A DNA stretch of 8,227 nt from Lentisphaeria bacterium UBA1732 (GCA_002315855.1 DCIG01000033.1:1-8227), one strand, 5' to 3'. Shown: positions 1 to 6,504, counted from the stretch's first letter. A program made the numbers and translations. Notes: generated by a model not told the origin, from the letters alone.

Positions 1-48
1 CCCCAACATTTATTATAGAGCCATAATTTCTTATCATTTCAGAATTTT

Positions 49-79
49 ATCCCGATTCTTTACGGAGTCGGGATTTTTT
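49..79 (+). terminator. Intrinsic terminator of a gene left of the window
   Basis: A 10-bp stem (49-58 pairing with 65-74, with one T-G wobble) closes a six-base loop and is followed by a run of six T (74-79) and a further T-rich stretch. This is a textbook factor-independent terminator on the plus strand. It probably ends a transcript that starts left of the window, since no gene lies upstream inside it. Confidence 0.85.
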
Positions 80-87
80 ACTTTTTA

Positions 88-127
88 TTAACAATTTTAA
101 ATTCATCGGAGATATACTATAAGTATA
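88..127 (+). promoter_or_regulatory. Putative promoter with palindrome over the -10 region
   Basis: A TTAACA box (88-93) and a TATACT box (113-118) lie 19 bases apart, about 25 bases before the next start codon. The -10 box is the left arm of a perfect inverted repeat, TATACT-ATA-AGTATA (113-127). The repeat could be an operator or chance in AT-rich DNA. The 19-base spacing is longer than ideal, so the promoter call is tentative. Confidence 0.4.
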
Positions 128-142
128 GACGAGGTGATTTAT

Positions 143-547
143 ATGAATTTCAGATATAGATTAATGCAGTTTATGCAGGGAAGATACGGCGTAGATAAAA
201 CCTTTTATGTATTATTCTTTTTCAGCGCCGTATTAGCAATAATTAATACATTTTTCAGATTTTGGGTAATACAGTTAATCGTTTACGGTATTGTAGCCTA
301 TGCGCTATTCAGGTGTTTGTCAAGAAATATTGATGCAAGAATAAAAGAAAATGATTTTGTAACAAAAAAATTATTTACCGTTACACAAAAATATAATGCC
401 TTTAGACAGCAAAAAGCCGACACAACACATATTTATAAAAAATGCCCCAAGTGTAAAGCCGTGTTGAGATTACCCAGAAGAAAGGGAAAGCATACAACTA
501 CCTGTCCGAAATGCGGAAATGTTTTTAATGTAAGAGTGTATAAATAA
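143..547 (+). CDS. Small membrane protein with C-terminal zinc ribbon
   Basis: A 134-residue protein. Residues about 20-57 are strongly hydrophobic and fit one or two membrane segments. A charged, probably helical stretch (61-95) follows. A C-terminal treble of paired cysteines, CPKC at 101-104 and CPKC at 121-124, is typical of a zinc ribbon, with a basic segment between the pairs. I chose ATG at 143 because GAGGTG at 131-136 is well spaced for it; an in-frame GTG at 134 lies inside that ribosome binding site. Similar small zinc-ribbon membrane proteins are common in Clostridia and usually have no assigned function. The gene stands alone between its own promoter and the tRNA unit and shows no link to the RiPP operon. 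Function is unknown. Confidence 0.8.
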   Translation: MNFRYRLMQFMQGRYGVDKTFYVLFFFSAVLAIINTFFRFWVIQLIVYGIVAYALFRCLSRNIDARIKENDFVTKKLFTVTQKYNAFRQQKADTTHIYKKCPKCKAVLRLPRRKGKHTTTCPKCGNVFNVRVYK

Positions 548-560
548 CCTTTGTTATTTT
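542..560 (+). terminator. Weak AT-rich hairpin after the zinc-ribbon gene
   Basis: AAATAAC (542-548) pairs with GTTATTT (553-559) around a four-base loop and overlaps the stop codon. The stem is AT-rich and only a short T run follows, so it is at best a weak terminator. Confidence 0.3.
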
Positions 561-610
561 CAGTTTAATTCTATATTAGTTACAAAATTAAAATATTTAA
601 TTGAAATTCC

Positions 611-639
611 TTGACATTTTAATAAATATACTGTAAAAT
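611..639 (+). promoter_or_regulatory. Promoter of tRNA-Leu
   Basis: A perfect TTGACA (611-616) and a TAAAAT (634-639) are separated by 17 bases. They lie directly before the tRNA, with transcription expected to begin about 645-648. This is a strong vegetative-sigma promoter, as expected for a stable RNA gene. The rest of the 548-649 gap shows nothing else. Confidence 0.85.
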
Positions 640-649
640 ACCATTGTTC

Positions 650-733
650 GCGGGTGTGGCGGAATTGGCAGACGCGCTAGCCTTAGGAGCTAGTGTCACC
701 GATGTGCAGGTTCAAGTCCTGTCACCCGCACCA
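650..733 (+). tRNA. tRNA-Leu (anticodon UAG)
   Basis: An 84-base tRNA with the 3' CCA encoded (731-733). The acceptor stem GCGGGTG (650-656) pairs perfectly with CACCCGC (723-729) and the discriminator base is A730. The anticodon stem CTAGC (677-681) pairs with GCTAG (689-693). Its loop CTTAGGA places TAG at 684-686, which reads CUA leucine codons. The long variable region between 693 and the T arm (about 706-722, T loop TTCAAGT) fits a class II tRNA. tRNA-Leu genes are frequent integration sites, and a TnpV gene follows, but I found no second copy of the tRNA 3' end in direct orientation in the window. Confidence 0.97.
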
Positions 734-742
734 AACAAGAAT

Positions 743-788
743 AATCCGAACCTTTTACCAATAGGTGAAACGTTCGGATTTTCTTTTT
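743..788 (+). terminator. Terminator of the tRNA-Leu transcript
   Basis: AATCCGAAC (743-751) pairs perfectly with GTTCGGATT (772-780), and a T-rich tract follows (779-787). The stem starts ten bases after the tRNA CCA end, so it most likely ends the tRNA transcript. A second copy of the left arm at 798-805 could compete for the same right arm; see the findings. Confidence 0.75.
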
Positions 789-828
789 ACTTTGATTATC
801 CGAACTTTAACACAAAAATCAAAAAGAC

Positions 829-834
829 GGAGGT
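829..834 (+). promoter_or_regulatory. Ribosome binding site of tnpV
   Basis: GGAGGT lies eight bases before ATG 843. It decides the start: the in-frame ATG at 765 lies inside the tRNA terminator, has no such site, and would add residues from the T-rich tract. Confidence 0.75.
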
Positions 835-842
835 CAAAGAAA

Positions 843-1145
843 ATGACAAACACAAAAGAAACGGCAAATCTCGGAAAATGGAGCAGGTTGCATTATGACT
901 ACCTCTACCGCAATAAAAGAATGGTCATCAATGTAATGCGGATGAAAGGCACCCTGCAGGCGTATTTGGAACAGTTTGATACCGATACCCAAGATAGCTT
1001 TGAAAAGCTCGTAAAACGCACCGCAGAGGTCGAGAACGTCACGGAAGAACTCAAAGCAACAGATCAAATAGAATGGATTCGCCGAATGAACAATATCCGC
1101 AAACGCTCAGAAGAGTTTATTCTCAGCGAGTATGTTTATCAGTAA
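843..1145 (+). CDS. tnpV: TnpV family transposon-encoded protein
   Basis: A 100-residue, charged, probably all-helical protein. Its C-terminal half, with the VTEELKATDQIEWIRRMNNI stretch followed by a basic RKRSEE segment, matches what I know of the TnpV family. That family is found on Tn4451-like and related integrative elements of Clostridia, and its biochemical role is not established. The N-terminus looks a little shorter than common members, which are about 110-125 residues. GGAGGT at 829-834 supports the ATG at 843. No transposase, recombinase or relaxase accompanies it here, so it marks a remnant or edge of an element rather than a complete one. It converges on the 1185-1598 gene across a strong hairpin. 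Confidence 0.8.
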   Translation: MTNTKETANLGKWSRLHYDYLYRNKRMVINVMRMKGTLQAYLEQFDTDTQDSFEKLVKRTAEVENVTEELKATDQIEWIRRMNNIRKRSEEFILSEYVYQ

Positions 1146-1150
1146 AGTAA

Positions 1151-1179
1151 AAGGCGAGGAGTAGTTTGCTCCTCGCCTT
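1151..1179. terminator. Bidirectional terminator between convergent genes
   Basis: A perfect 11-bp GC-rich stem (1151-1161 with 1169-1179) closes a seven-base loop. It sits between the stop of tnpV (plus) and the stop of the 137-residue gene (minus). The T-rich tail is better on the minus strand (four T, then ACTTTACT) than on the plus strand, so it serves the minus-strand transcript best. Confidence 0.85.
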
Positions 1180-1184
1180 TGCTG

Positions 1185-1598
1185 TTATTTGTCTTCGATT
1201 ACATACATGTGATTGTTGTTATCGTTAAGTGCTTCTTTCAACTTTTGCTTTTCTTTCCATTCGGCAAACTCCTTTTTGCCTTCTTCGGATTCAAAGAAAA
1301 CACGAATGTCCGGCAGGAATGTCGCGGCAAGAGATTCAATCACGTCTTGCGGTATGTCGGTATATTCGCCTCTGCGATTGCGGAAGATTGACTTAATCCC
1401 TACCCACATTCGCTTGAAGAATCCGCCGTTTTCATAATCGTAAATATCTTTCCAAAGCGGTTCGATTCTTTGGGCAATTTCTTTGCAAAAATCTGATTTC
1501 TCTTCATCGGATATAGACTCTGCATAATCCTTGTTCTTATCAACCAAATAATCCAATATTCCGTTTTCGGTGTACTTCAATAAGATTTTGTTTTTCAT
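1185..1598 (-). CDS. Hypothetical protein, probably mobile-element cargo
   Basis: A 137-residue acidic protein that I do not recognise. It has no signal peptide or clear membrane helix. The C-terminal third (about 103-125) is rich in Glu and Lys and is probably helical. A central basic and aromatic patch, GGFFKRMWVGIKSIFRNRRG (58-77), may bind a membrane surface or nucleic acid. AAAGGA (1607-1612) supports the ATG at 1598. The gene is followed at once by the 1151-1179 terminator. It is preceded by the palindromic block 1625-1795, a position often filled by mobilisation genes in clostridial elements, but I see no MobC or relaxase motif. It lies downstream of the broken ABC gene on the same strand, so it might be read through from the RiPP operon. 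Confidence 0.65.
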   Translation of the reverse strand: MKNKILLKYTENGILDYLVDKNKDYAESISDEEKSDFCKEIAQRIEPLWKDIYDYENGGFFKRMWVGIKSIFRNRRGEYTDIPQDVIESLAATFLPDIRVFFESEEGKKEFAEWKEKQKLKEALNDNNNHMYVIEDK

Positions 1599-1624
1599 CA
1601 GATTTTTCCTTTCGGGGTTTTAGG

Positions 1625-1795
1625 GGTGCGGGTCTCCTGTGGAGACCTCTGCCGAAGGCAGAAGCACTGACCGAGCCGGCAGGCGAGACTGCCCTAACAA
1701 GTGCCGAGCAAGCGGCAGTATTTGGCATGCCAAATGCGTTGCTTGCGAAGGCAATGTCGTGTGGACACAAAGACGATGCTTGCCGAGCCATGCGA
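1625..1795. repeat. Dense palindrome cluster, possible oriT or element end
   Basis: This noncoding-looking block contains several hairpins. GGTCTCC/GGAGACC spans 1631-1647 and TCTGCC/GGCAGA spans 1648-1662. GGCAG/CTGCC spans 1678-1693. A perfect 16-bp palindrome, ATTTGGCATGCCAAAT (1720-1735), sits inside outer arms GCAAGC (1708-1713) and GCTTGC (1741-1746). GTGT-GG-ACAC lies near 1759-1768. GCCGAGC occurs at 1703-1709 and 1782-1788, with a near copy around 1670-1676. The left end of the ABC exporter homology stops here. Such a concentration fits an origin of transfer, a recombination region or an element terminus; the choice among these is inference. Confidence 0.6.
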
Positions 1796-2807
1796 TGGGT
1801 TGAGATTGCGGCACTGAGCATGGCGGGAACGGTTTTTACCAAGGAATCAAAGCGCCAAGTGAGCGCACTGCGCTGATTTAAGAAGAAGGTCATGTCTCCG
1901 AAGAGAATATTCCCGCTCCAAAGCCGGTACAGGCAGTAGCAGAACGAACCCATGGTTACAAACATATTGAGCAGTGAAAGCGCGGAGTTCGTTTTTATCT
2001 GAAAGAGATTATATTCCTTGTTATGCTTTTTTACTGTGTCTGCCAATCACGCGGCCGTCCGGAAAGAACATCCCACACGCTGAATGCCTTGACAGTATCC
2101 ATATTGTAGAAAGTCTCGGTTTCAAAGCTCATCATTTCGCTGTTGAGTTCCAGTACCCTCTGTCGGTATTCCTTCTGCCGCTTCATAATGTACCGGGACA
2201 TGAAAAACAGGATCGGTGCGGAGCAAAGGCCGATCCACGCCATAATGGGATCCATGCGATACAGCACCGCAAAGGTCATGACGAAGGTGTAAACACTGAT
2301 CAGAATGTCGGGAATCCAGGAAATGGCTTTTTCGCTGACCGATTTCACATCGTCATTGAAACGGTTGAGCAGATCACCGTGCTTGTATTTGTTCAGCTCG
2401 TCCCAGCGGACGTCCACAATGCGATCGAAAATCTCGGCCTGAATGTCGTTATGCACATAGATTGAGATATTCGTCTGCAACCGATTTCGGATGGCATTGA
2501 AGCCGATATAGACAAGCTGCGTTCCAAACATCAGACACAAAAGAAGCACCAGCTTGTCCTTCTGACCGCCGGTGATGATATTGATGGTCATGGCACTGAC
2601 ATAAGACGATGCAACATTCATGGTAGACGCAAACAGTCCGAGGAAGGTGTACAGCAGTACAAACCACTTATAGCGTTTGGAATAGGCAAGAATCCATTTC
2701 CAGTCATCAAAAAACTCTGAAAAGGTTCCGTCTGTGATTTTATCGAAGAGCTTCTGCACAGAATCACTGTGGAAAAGCCGATTGATTCCGGTATATTTCA
2801 TGTTCAT
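1795..2807 (-). pseudogene. ABC exporter membrane domain: frameshifted, ATPase domain lost
   Basis: From ATG 2807, 258 residues read as the membrane domain of an ABC exporter, with helices at about 48-75, 86-106, 166-184 and 188-206. The exporter motifs GDLLNRFNDDV (144-154) and NMDTVKAF (235-242) are visible. The frame then hits TAA at 2031-2033. The membrane domain continues in another frame from about 2046 to about 1795, through the NLFQIKTNSALSLL stretch to SAAISTHR. Restoring one base in the A-rich tract near 2033-2040 would join the two. Homology ends where the nucleotide-binding domain should begin: no Walker A, ABC signature or Walker B motif follows, and the palindromic block takes over. 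The start overlaps the S26 stop as ATGA. The likely original role was export of the RiPP product. The frameshift could be a sequencing error; the truncation cannot be explained that way. Confidence 0.85.
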
Positions 2808-3286
2808 TTTCTCAAATGCAGCTTTCGCAGGATTTTTCCGGCAATGCGTCTCGGTAGACGGTAATATTTCAGCACAAAAAAGCGCAGGGGGTACGTAGCA
2901 CACCACAGATACACGTACAGCCGATACCCGAAATCCGTGACGCTGACCGTTTTTCCTTTGCGCCTGACGGCCGACAGTACACCGAGGATGTTTTCCTCCC
3001 TGACGGTTTCACCGCCGATGCAGTTGTCCCCCACAATCCAGTAGGTGCCGTTTGGATTGACCTTTAAGACACGGTGAAGCACATATTCTCCGCGACCCTT
3101 CACATTCGGCCTGCGGAACAGTGCCACATCATACTTTTTCAGTCGCTCTTTCGGGCGATTTTTGATATAGATAAAATCCCGTCCTTCACGAATAAGGGGG
3201 AGCATACTGATACCGACATTTTTGTACAGCAGGCTTCCCGTTTCATCGAGGACTTCTTCAAAGGTTTTTGTTTCTGTAATTATCAT
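2804..3286 (-). CDS. S26 (SipW-like Ser/His) signal peptidase family protein
   Basis: A 160-residue protein. The segment GISMLPLI (25-32) carries the SM motif with candidate catalytic Ser27. YVLHRVLKV (68-76) puts a His at position 71 where bacterial type I signal peptidases have the general-base Lys, as in SipW and ER-type enzymes. A VGDN motif (85-88) completes the S26 fold signature. There is no N-terminal membrane anchor; the aromatic-rich segment 121-142 could attach to the membrane, and the tail is very basic. It overlaps the EamA stop (ATGA at 3283-3286) and the ABC start (ATGA at 2804-2807), so translation is probably coupled. In Clostridia, S24/S26 peptidases often accompany radical SAM RiPP operons. 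A role in leader removal is inferred and could be shared with or replaced by the Hint domain. Confidence 0.82.
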   Translation of the reverse strand: MIITETKTFEEVLDETGSLLYKNVGISMLPLIREGRDFIYIKNRPKERLKKYDVALFRRPNVKGRGEYVLHRVLKVNPNGTYWIVGDNCIGGETVREENILGVLSAVRRKGKTVSVTDFGYRLYVYLWCATYPLRFFVLKYYRLPRRIAGKILRKLHLRK

Positions 3287-4233
3287 AATATGTTGTCAAT
3301 CACACAAAACAAAATTGCCGAAATGGTAATCATCCAAATACATACACTCTGCCTTGCGGAATATTTTTCTTTTAAAACGATTCTTGCACCGAGAATTGCC
3401 ATTACGGGATACGCCAGATACATAATTTCAGAGCGCACGGCATCAAAGGATACGGCAAGTATTCCCATAAAGATTTGTGTGACAAAAAGAATGGAATACA
3501 ATATGGAATAACGGTTTACTATTCGGAAGGGAAGCTTTTCTGTTTTGCTTTTTCTATGAAGAGCAAAGCAGAAAAACGGCAGAGGAACCAACATACAAAA
3601 ATACACCGTCATTGTCATATCGACTGCTCCGATTACCCCGGAATCAAGGAGCGTATCGCCTATGAGAGAATCTCCGCATCCAAGTACAACCGCCAGCAAA
3701 ACGATCATAACACCGATGACAGTGCGGCGTTTTTCTTTGGCGGTTTCTGCCAATATGCCCTTTTTCCTATTTGCCATTGTATTGATATTCGGCAGAAAAA
3801 CCGCAAACAGAATAATAAGGCATATCAGGATAAGTCTTGCGGGAATCAGCATATCCTGAACTGCATTGAGCTTTCCGAAAATCAAGTTGATAACAACCAG
3901 CCCCAAGGAAATCACTATGCCTTCCAGACTACTGATGGCCTCCATGATCGCCATTCCGACATAGTGCAGACTGAACACATACAAAAACTCGGACAATACT
4001 ATGCAAATGACGGCAACAATAATCATCGGATGTTCAAAAAGAAGCATCCACGGCGCAAGCCCGCTTTCTCCCAGACCGAGAAAATACATCAAAAGGCCTA
4101 AAACAGATGAGACCGTCATAACCGAAATGCGGAGCTTTAAGGGAGCAAGCGCATCCGATTCGACGGCCTTTTTACCGACAATATCTGCCGCTGTCAGTAC
4201 GACCATGCAGAGAAGAGAAAATAATATCCACAT
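3283..4233 (-). CDS. EamA/DMT-type multi-pass transporter
   Basis: A 316-residue integral membrane protein with about ten hydrophobic segments in two halves. The halves are separated by a basic cytoplasmic linker (about 153-170). The first half has a helix, a KKAVES segment near 21-26, then an SLEGIVISLGLV helix. The second half has YLAYPVMAILGARIVLKEK near the end. This layout and these segments fit the EamA drug/metabolite transporter superfamily, whose members export or take up small metabolites. The substrate cannot be read from the sequence. The gene starts two bases after the stop of the unknown membrane protein and overlaps the S26 start by four bases. It is embedded in the RiPP operon and might export a product, a by-product or a precursor metabolite; this is inference. 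Confidence 0.8.
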   Translation of the reverse strand: MWILFSLLCMVVLTAADIVGKKAVESDALAPLKLRISVMTVSSVLGLLMYFLGLGESGLAPWMLLFEHPMIIVAVICIVLSEFLYVFSLHYVGMAIMEAISSLEGIVISLGLVVINLIFGKLNAVQDMLIPARLILICLIILFAVFLPNINTMANRKKGILAETAKEKRRTVIGVMIVLLAVVLGCGDSLIGDTLLDSGVIGAVDMTMTVYFCMLVPLPFFCFALHRKSKTEKLPFRIVNRYSILYSILFVTQIFMGILAVSFDAVRSEIMYLAYPVMAILGARIVLKEKYSARQSVCIWMITISAILFCVIDNIL

Positions 4234-4235
4234 AC

Positions 4236-4811
4236 TTATTTACCGAATTTTGATGCGGCACGGCGTTTGTGACGGCGGCATTGCAATTTATGCCGCAGTT
4301 TGGACCAGAGCGGTTCCAGCAGGAACACGGCAAAAGTGACGGCGAAAAACACGCTGATGGAAAGTGCGCATTCCTCCACATGAATCGTCCCGTCATCCAG
4401 CATACCGATGATATAGGACAGGCGGAAATAAGAGAAATACACCGATTGATCTGGAAAAAGAATAGAACCGCGATTGAATATATATGTCAGTGCCGCCGTG
4501 AGCAGAAAGAGAAACAATGCGGTGAGATTATAGAGGTAATAGTGCCGCATTAAGTGTGTACGGTGTCGGATTTTCCGTGCCATCCGATACATGAGTACCC
4601 CAAAGCCCAGAAGGGAACCAATATGCACCGCAAAAGCGAAACCGTATCCCCGCCTCAAATGAACCAGCAAATAGGAAAGAAGTGAAAAGACAATCTCACA
4701 GGCGAGAATCATGGCATAGCGCAAAAAGACCTTTTTAAGAGGTCGGGTCTTCGTGCGGGCGGATTTTTTGCTGTCGGTTTTTGTTTCCAAACTCGATGGA
4801 ACCTCTTTCAC
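4236..4811 (-). CDS. Unknown four-helix membrane protein of the RiPP operon
   Basis: A 191-residue protein that I do not recognise. A basic N-terminal tail (1-27) precedes hydrophobic segments at about 28-51, 56-77, 91-113 and 148-166. Basic loops lie at 78-90, and the C-terminus is strongly basic with many Arg, Lys and His (167-191). The positive-inside rule puts both ends in the cytoplasm. I chose GTG at 4811 because AGGAGGAAG (4816-4824) is a near-perfect ribosome binding site; a TTG at 4859 would add 16 residues and overlap the previous gene but has no such site. It sits between the PqqD-like gene and the EamA gene. It could be an export, immunity or membrane-tethering component, but no motif decides this. 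Confidence 0.7.
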   Translation of the reverse strand: MKEVPSSLETKTDSKKSARTKTRPLKKVFLRYAMILACEIVFSLLSYLLVHLRRGYGFAFAVHIGSLLGFGVLMYRMARKIRHRTHLMRHYYLYNLTALFLFLLTAALTYIFNRGSILFPDQSVYFSYFRLSYIIGMLDDGTIHVEECALSISVFFAVTFAVFLLEPLWSKLRHKLQCRRHKRRAASKFGK

Positions 4812-4815
4812 GGTT

Positions 4816-4824
4816 CTTCCTCCT
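4816..4824 (-). promoter_or_regulatory. Strong ribosome binding site selecting GTG 4811
   Basis: On the minus strand this reads AGGAGGAAG, ending four bases before GTG 4811. It is the best Shine-Dalgarno match in the operon and argues for the GTG start over the longer TTG-started frame at 4859. Confidence 0.7.
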
Positions 4825-4851
4825 GTTGTTTTTCGGTCATAGCGTGTCTTG

Positions 4852-5112
4852 TTAAGCAAGGAGCCCGTATTGGCACAGAATGCCCAGCACCTTTTCTACA
4901 TTATGGCAGATTTGCGCCTCGTCTGCGTCGTATAGCTCCTTCATTGCCGCAACAATTTCATCCTCGGTCACGTCATTTTTGAGAATTTCAAGAATATCGG
5001 CGGTGGTTTCGTTCATGTGCAACACGCCACGGAACTCGTCACCGTCGTCCACGGGCACCGCCATGGGGCTGCCGTCTATCTCCATCATTTCCATTTCATA
5101 TTTCAGTTTCAT
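4852..5112 (-). CDS. PqqD-like RiPP recognition element (RRE) protein
   Basis: An 86-residue acidic protein. After an N-terminal beta-strand region (SPMAVPVDDGDEFRGVLHMN, 15-34), an HMNETTADILEIL segment (32-44) follows. A helical DEIVAAMKELYDADEAQI stretch leads to a closing GILCQYGLL helix. This is the pattern of stand-alone PqqD-family proteins, which fold as a small winged helix and bind RiPP leader peptides for the modifying enzyme. The length matches the family (about 85-95). GGAG is spaced seven bases before ATG 5112. The start lies 12 bases after the radical SAM stop, so the two are probably co-translated and work as a pair. The presumed client is the leader of the Hint-fused precursor. 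Confidence 0.88.
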   Translation of the reverse strand: MKLKYEMEMMEIDGSPMAVPVDDGDEFRGVLHMNETTADILEILKNDVTEDEIVAAMKELYDADEAQICHNVEKVLGILCQYGLLA

Positions 5113-5124
5113 ATTCTATCTCCG

Positions 5125-6504
5125 TCAACAGTTTGGATTTTCGTCGTTTTCTTTCTCTTGTGCGGGGGTTTTTCGCAGAAAGAGAGCGTAATGATCCCGC
5201 ATAGCACGCTGTGTGTCCCGGATGTCTGCCTGCGAAAGCTCCTGTGAGCAGAACCGATCCGTCTCGCACAGGTTCAACTTGATGCAGGAGGGATACAACG
5301 GACATTCGGCGCATACCGGGAAGGTTATCGGCTCGGCAAAGCATTTCAGCTCCTGTCCGTCCGTGACGCCCGATTCCAGATCGCCCACATAGTGGGAATC
5401 CGTGTAATGCTCGCACTTTCCCAGCTTGCCGGAGGGGAGCACCGTCACGGAGAATGTATTGTCAGCCATACAGCGATGGGCAATAAGTCTTGGCAGCTTT
5501 CCGGAAACCGGATCAGATGCAAAGCTGCGGATGAGGTTCTCCAACGACGCCTTTTTTTCATTCAGAAGGGCAAGCTCATCCGCCCGGAAGTGAACCGGTT
5601 CCATGCCGCAGCCATCAAAAAGCAGACACGCATAGGCACCCAGATGGCTTTTGTCCTCAAACCGCATGGCAAGCTCTTTTACCAGCATTTCGAGATCGTC
5701 GGCATTGTGCAGACCGAGATTCAGCCGGATGCTGACCTGAATCTCATTTTGCAAGAGAAGCCCGATGTTGTCCAGTACCTTTTTGAAGGGACTCTCGCAG
5801 GGGGTCACATACGCCTTTGTCTGGTTGTAGACCGTTTCCGTGCCGTCGAGGGTGATCTGGATGTTTTTCAGCTTCCAGTTCTCTTTGGCGCGTTTTACGG
5901 TTGCTTCGTCAAAGAGATAGCCGTTGGAAATCATGGATGCGGAAAATGTTACATTTCGCTCCATCAGGGCGTTGGAAATACGGTCAATCTGCCGGACACC
6001 CACAAGAGGCTCTCCGCCGAACCAGCCGATGCGCAGGGGCTTTCCGCCCCGGTGCGCCTCCATGAAGTCCACAAGCTTATCCGCCGTTTCGTCCGTCATG
6101 GTTTCCTGCGTCCGCCCTGTCTCATAGCAGTAAAAGCAACGGGCGTTGCAATATGTGGTTGGGAGAATGGTGTAATCTGTGATGTTCTTTGAGGATTCCG
6201 AAATTTTCAGTGCCCGCCGTAGGGTATCCACGCTCTTTTTGTCGTCCACATCGACTTTCACCAGAAAATGCTTTCGGATGAGGTCATCCATCCACGGGGC
6301 ATAATCACAGGGCAGAGAGGAAACCTTGTCCGCTTCCTCTCTGTCAAGCCGTATCAGTTCACCCGTCATGGCGTTTTGGAGGAGGATTCCGTCCTCCGTT
6401 TCCGCAGGGATAGTATAGGTTAATAAACGATAGGCTGTGGGCAGAATTCTACCTTCGCCCCACAGCTTCGTAATTTTATCGTTTGCCTTTTTGATTATGC
6501 GCAT
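5125..6504 (-). CDS. Radical SAM/SPASM peptide maturase
   Basis: A 459-residue enzyme. The radical SAM cluster motif is C119-NAR-C123-FY-C126, followed by WFGGEP (161-166) for SAM binding and QITLDGTETVYN (216-227), typical of peptide-modifying members. A C-terminal SPASM region has Cys at 345, 364, 398, 401, 407, 413 and 419, enough for auxiliary iron-sulphur clusters. The first 100 residues resemble the N-terminal region seen in other SPASM maturases. Such enzymes install thioether, carbon-carbon or epimerised centres in RiPP precursors; the exact chemistry cannot be read here. The gene overlaps the precursor by ten bases (ATGCGCATAA) and is followed closely by the RRE gene. The likely substrate is the six-Cys segment of the precursor, which would suit thioether formation; this is inference. 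Confidence 0.93.
   Translation of the reverse strand: MRIIKKANDKITKLWGEGRILPTAYRLLTYTIPAETEDGILLQNAMTGELIRLDREEADKVSSLPCDYAPWMDDLIRKHFLVKVDVDDKKSVDTLRRALKISESSKNITDYTILPTTYCNARCFYCYETGRTQETMTDETADKLVDFMEAHRGGKPLRIGWFGGEPLVGVRQIDRISNALMERNVTFSASMISNGYLFDEATVKRAKENWKLKNIQITLDGTETVYNQTKAYVTPCESPFKKVLDNIGLLLQNEIQVSIRLNLGLHNADDLEMLVKELAMRFEDKSHLGAYACLLFDGCGMEPVHFRADELALLNEKKASLENLIRSFASDPVSGKLPRLIAHRCMADNTFSVTVLPSGKLGKCEHYTDSHYVGDLESGVTDGQELKCFAEPITFPVCAECPLYPSCIKLNLCETDRFCSQELSQADIRDTQRAMRDHYALFLRKTPAQEKENDENPNC

Noticed and set aside
644..898. Open frame across the tRNA-Leu gene.
   Set aside because: It reads straight through the tRNA and its terminator and has no supporting ribosome binding site.
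1625..1633. Nine-base match GGTGCGGGT to the reverse complement of the tRNA-Leu 3' end, as a possible attachment site.
   Set aside because: It is short and in inverted orientation, whereas attachment sites of an integrated element should be direct repeats. Chance is likely.
1540..1790. The open frame that extends the ABC fragment through the palindromic block and into the hypothetical gene region.
   Set aside because: After about 1795 it no longer resembles an ABC protein, its composition reflects the palindromes, and it overlaps a better-supported gene with its own ribosome binding site in another frame.
1625..1795. CRISPR array interpretation of the repeated GCCGAGC and hairpins.
   Set aside because: The repeats are short, unevenly spaced and not separated by uniform spacers, and no cas gene is present.
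2031..2046. Programmed ribosomal frameshift at the A-rich tract of the ABC gene.
   Set aside because: The A AAA AAG run lies after the TAA stop in the first frame, so slippage on it cannot avoid the stop. A one-base loss or a sequencing error is simpler, and the gene is truncated anyway.
5392..6192. Long plus-strand open frame opposite the radical SAM gene.
   Set aside because: It is a shadow of the strongly supported minus-strand enzyme and shows no family motif or ribosome binding site of its own.
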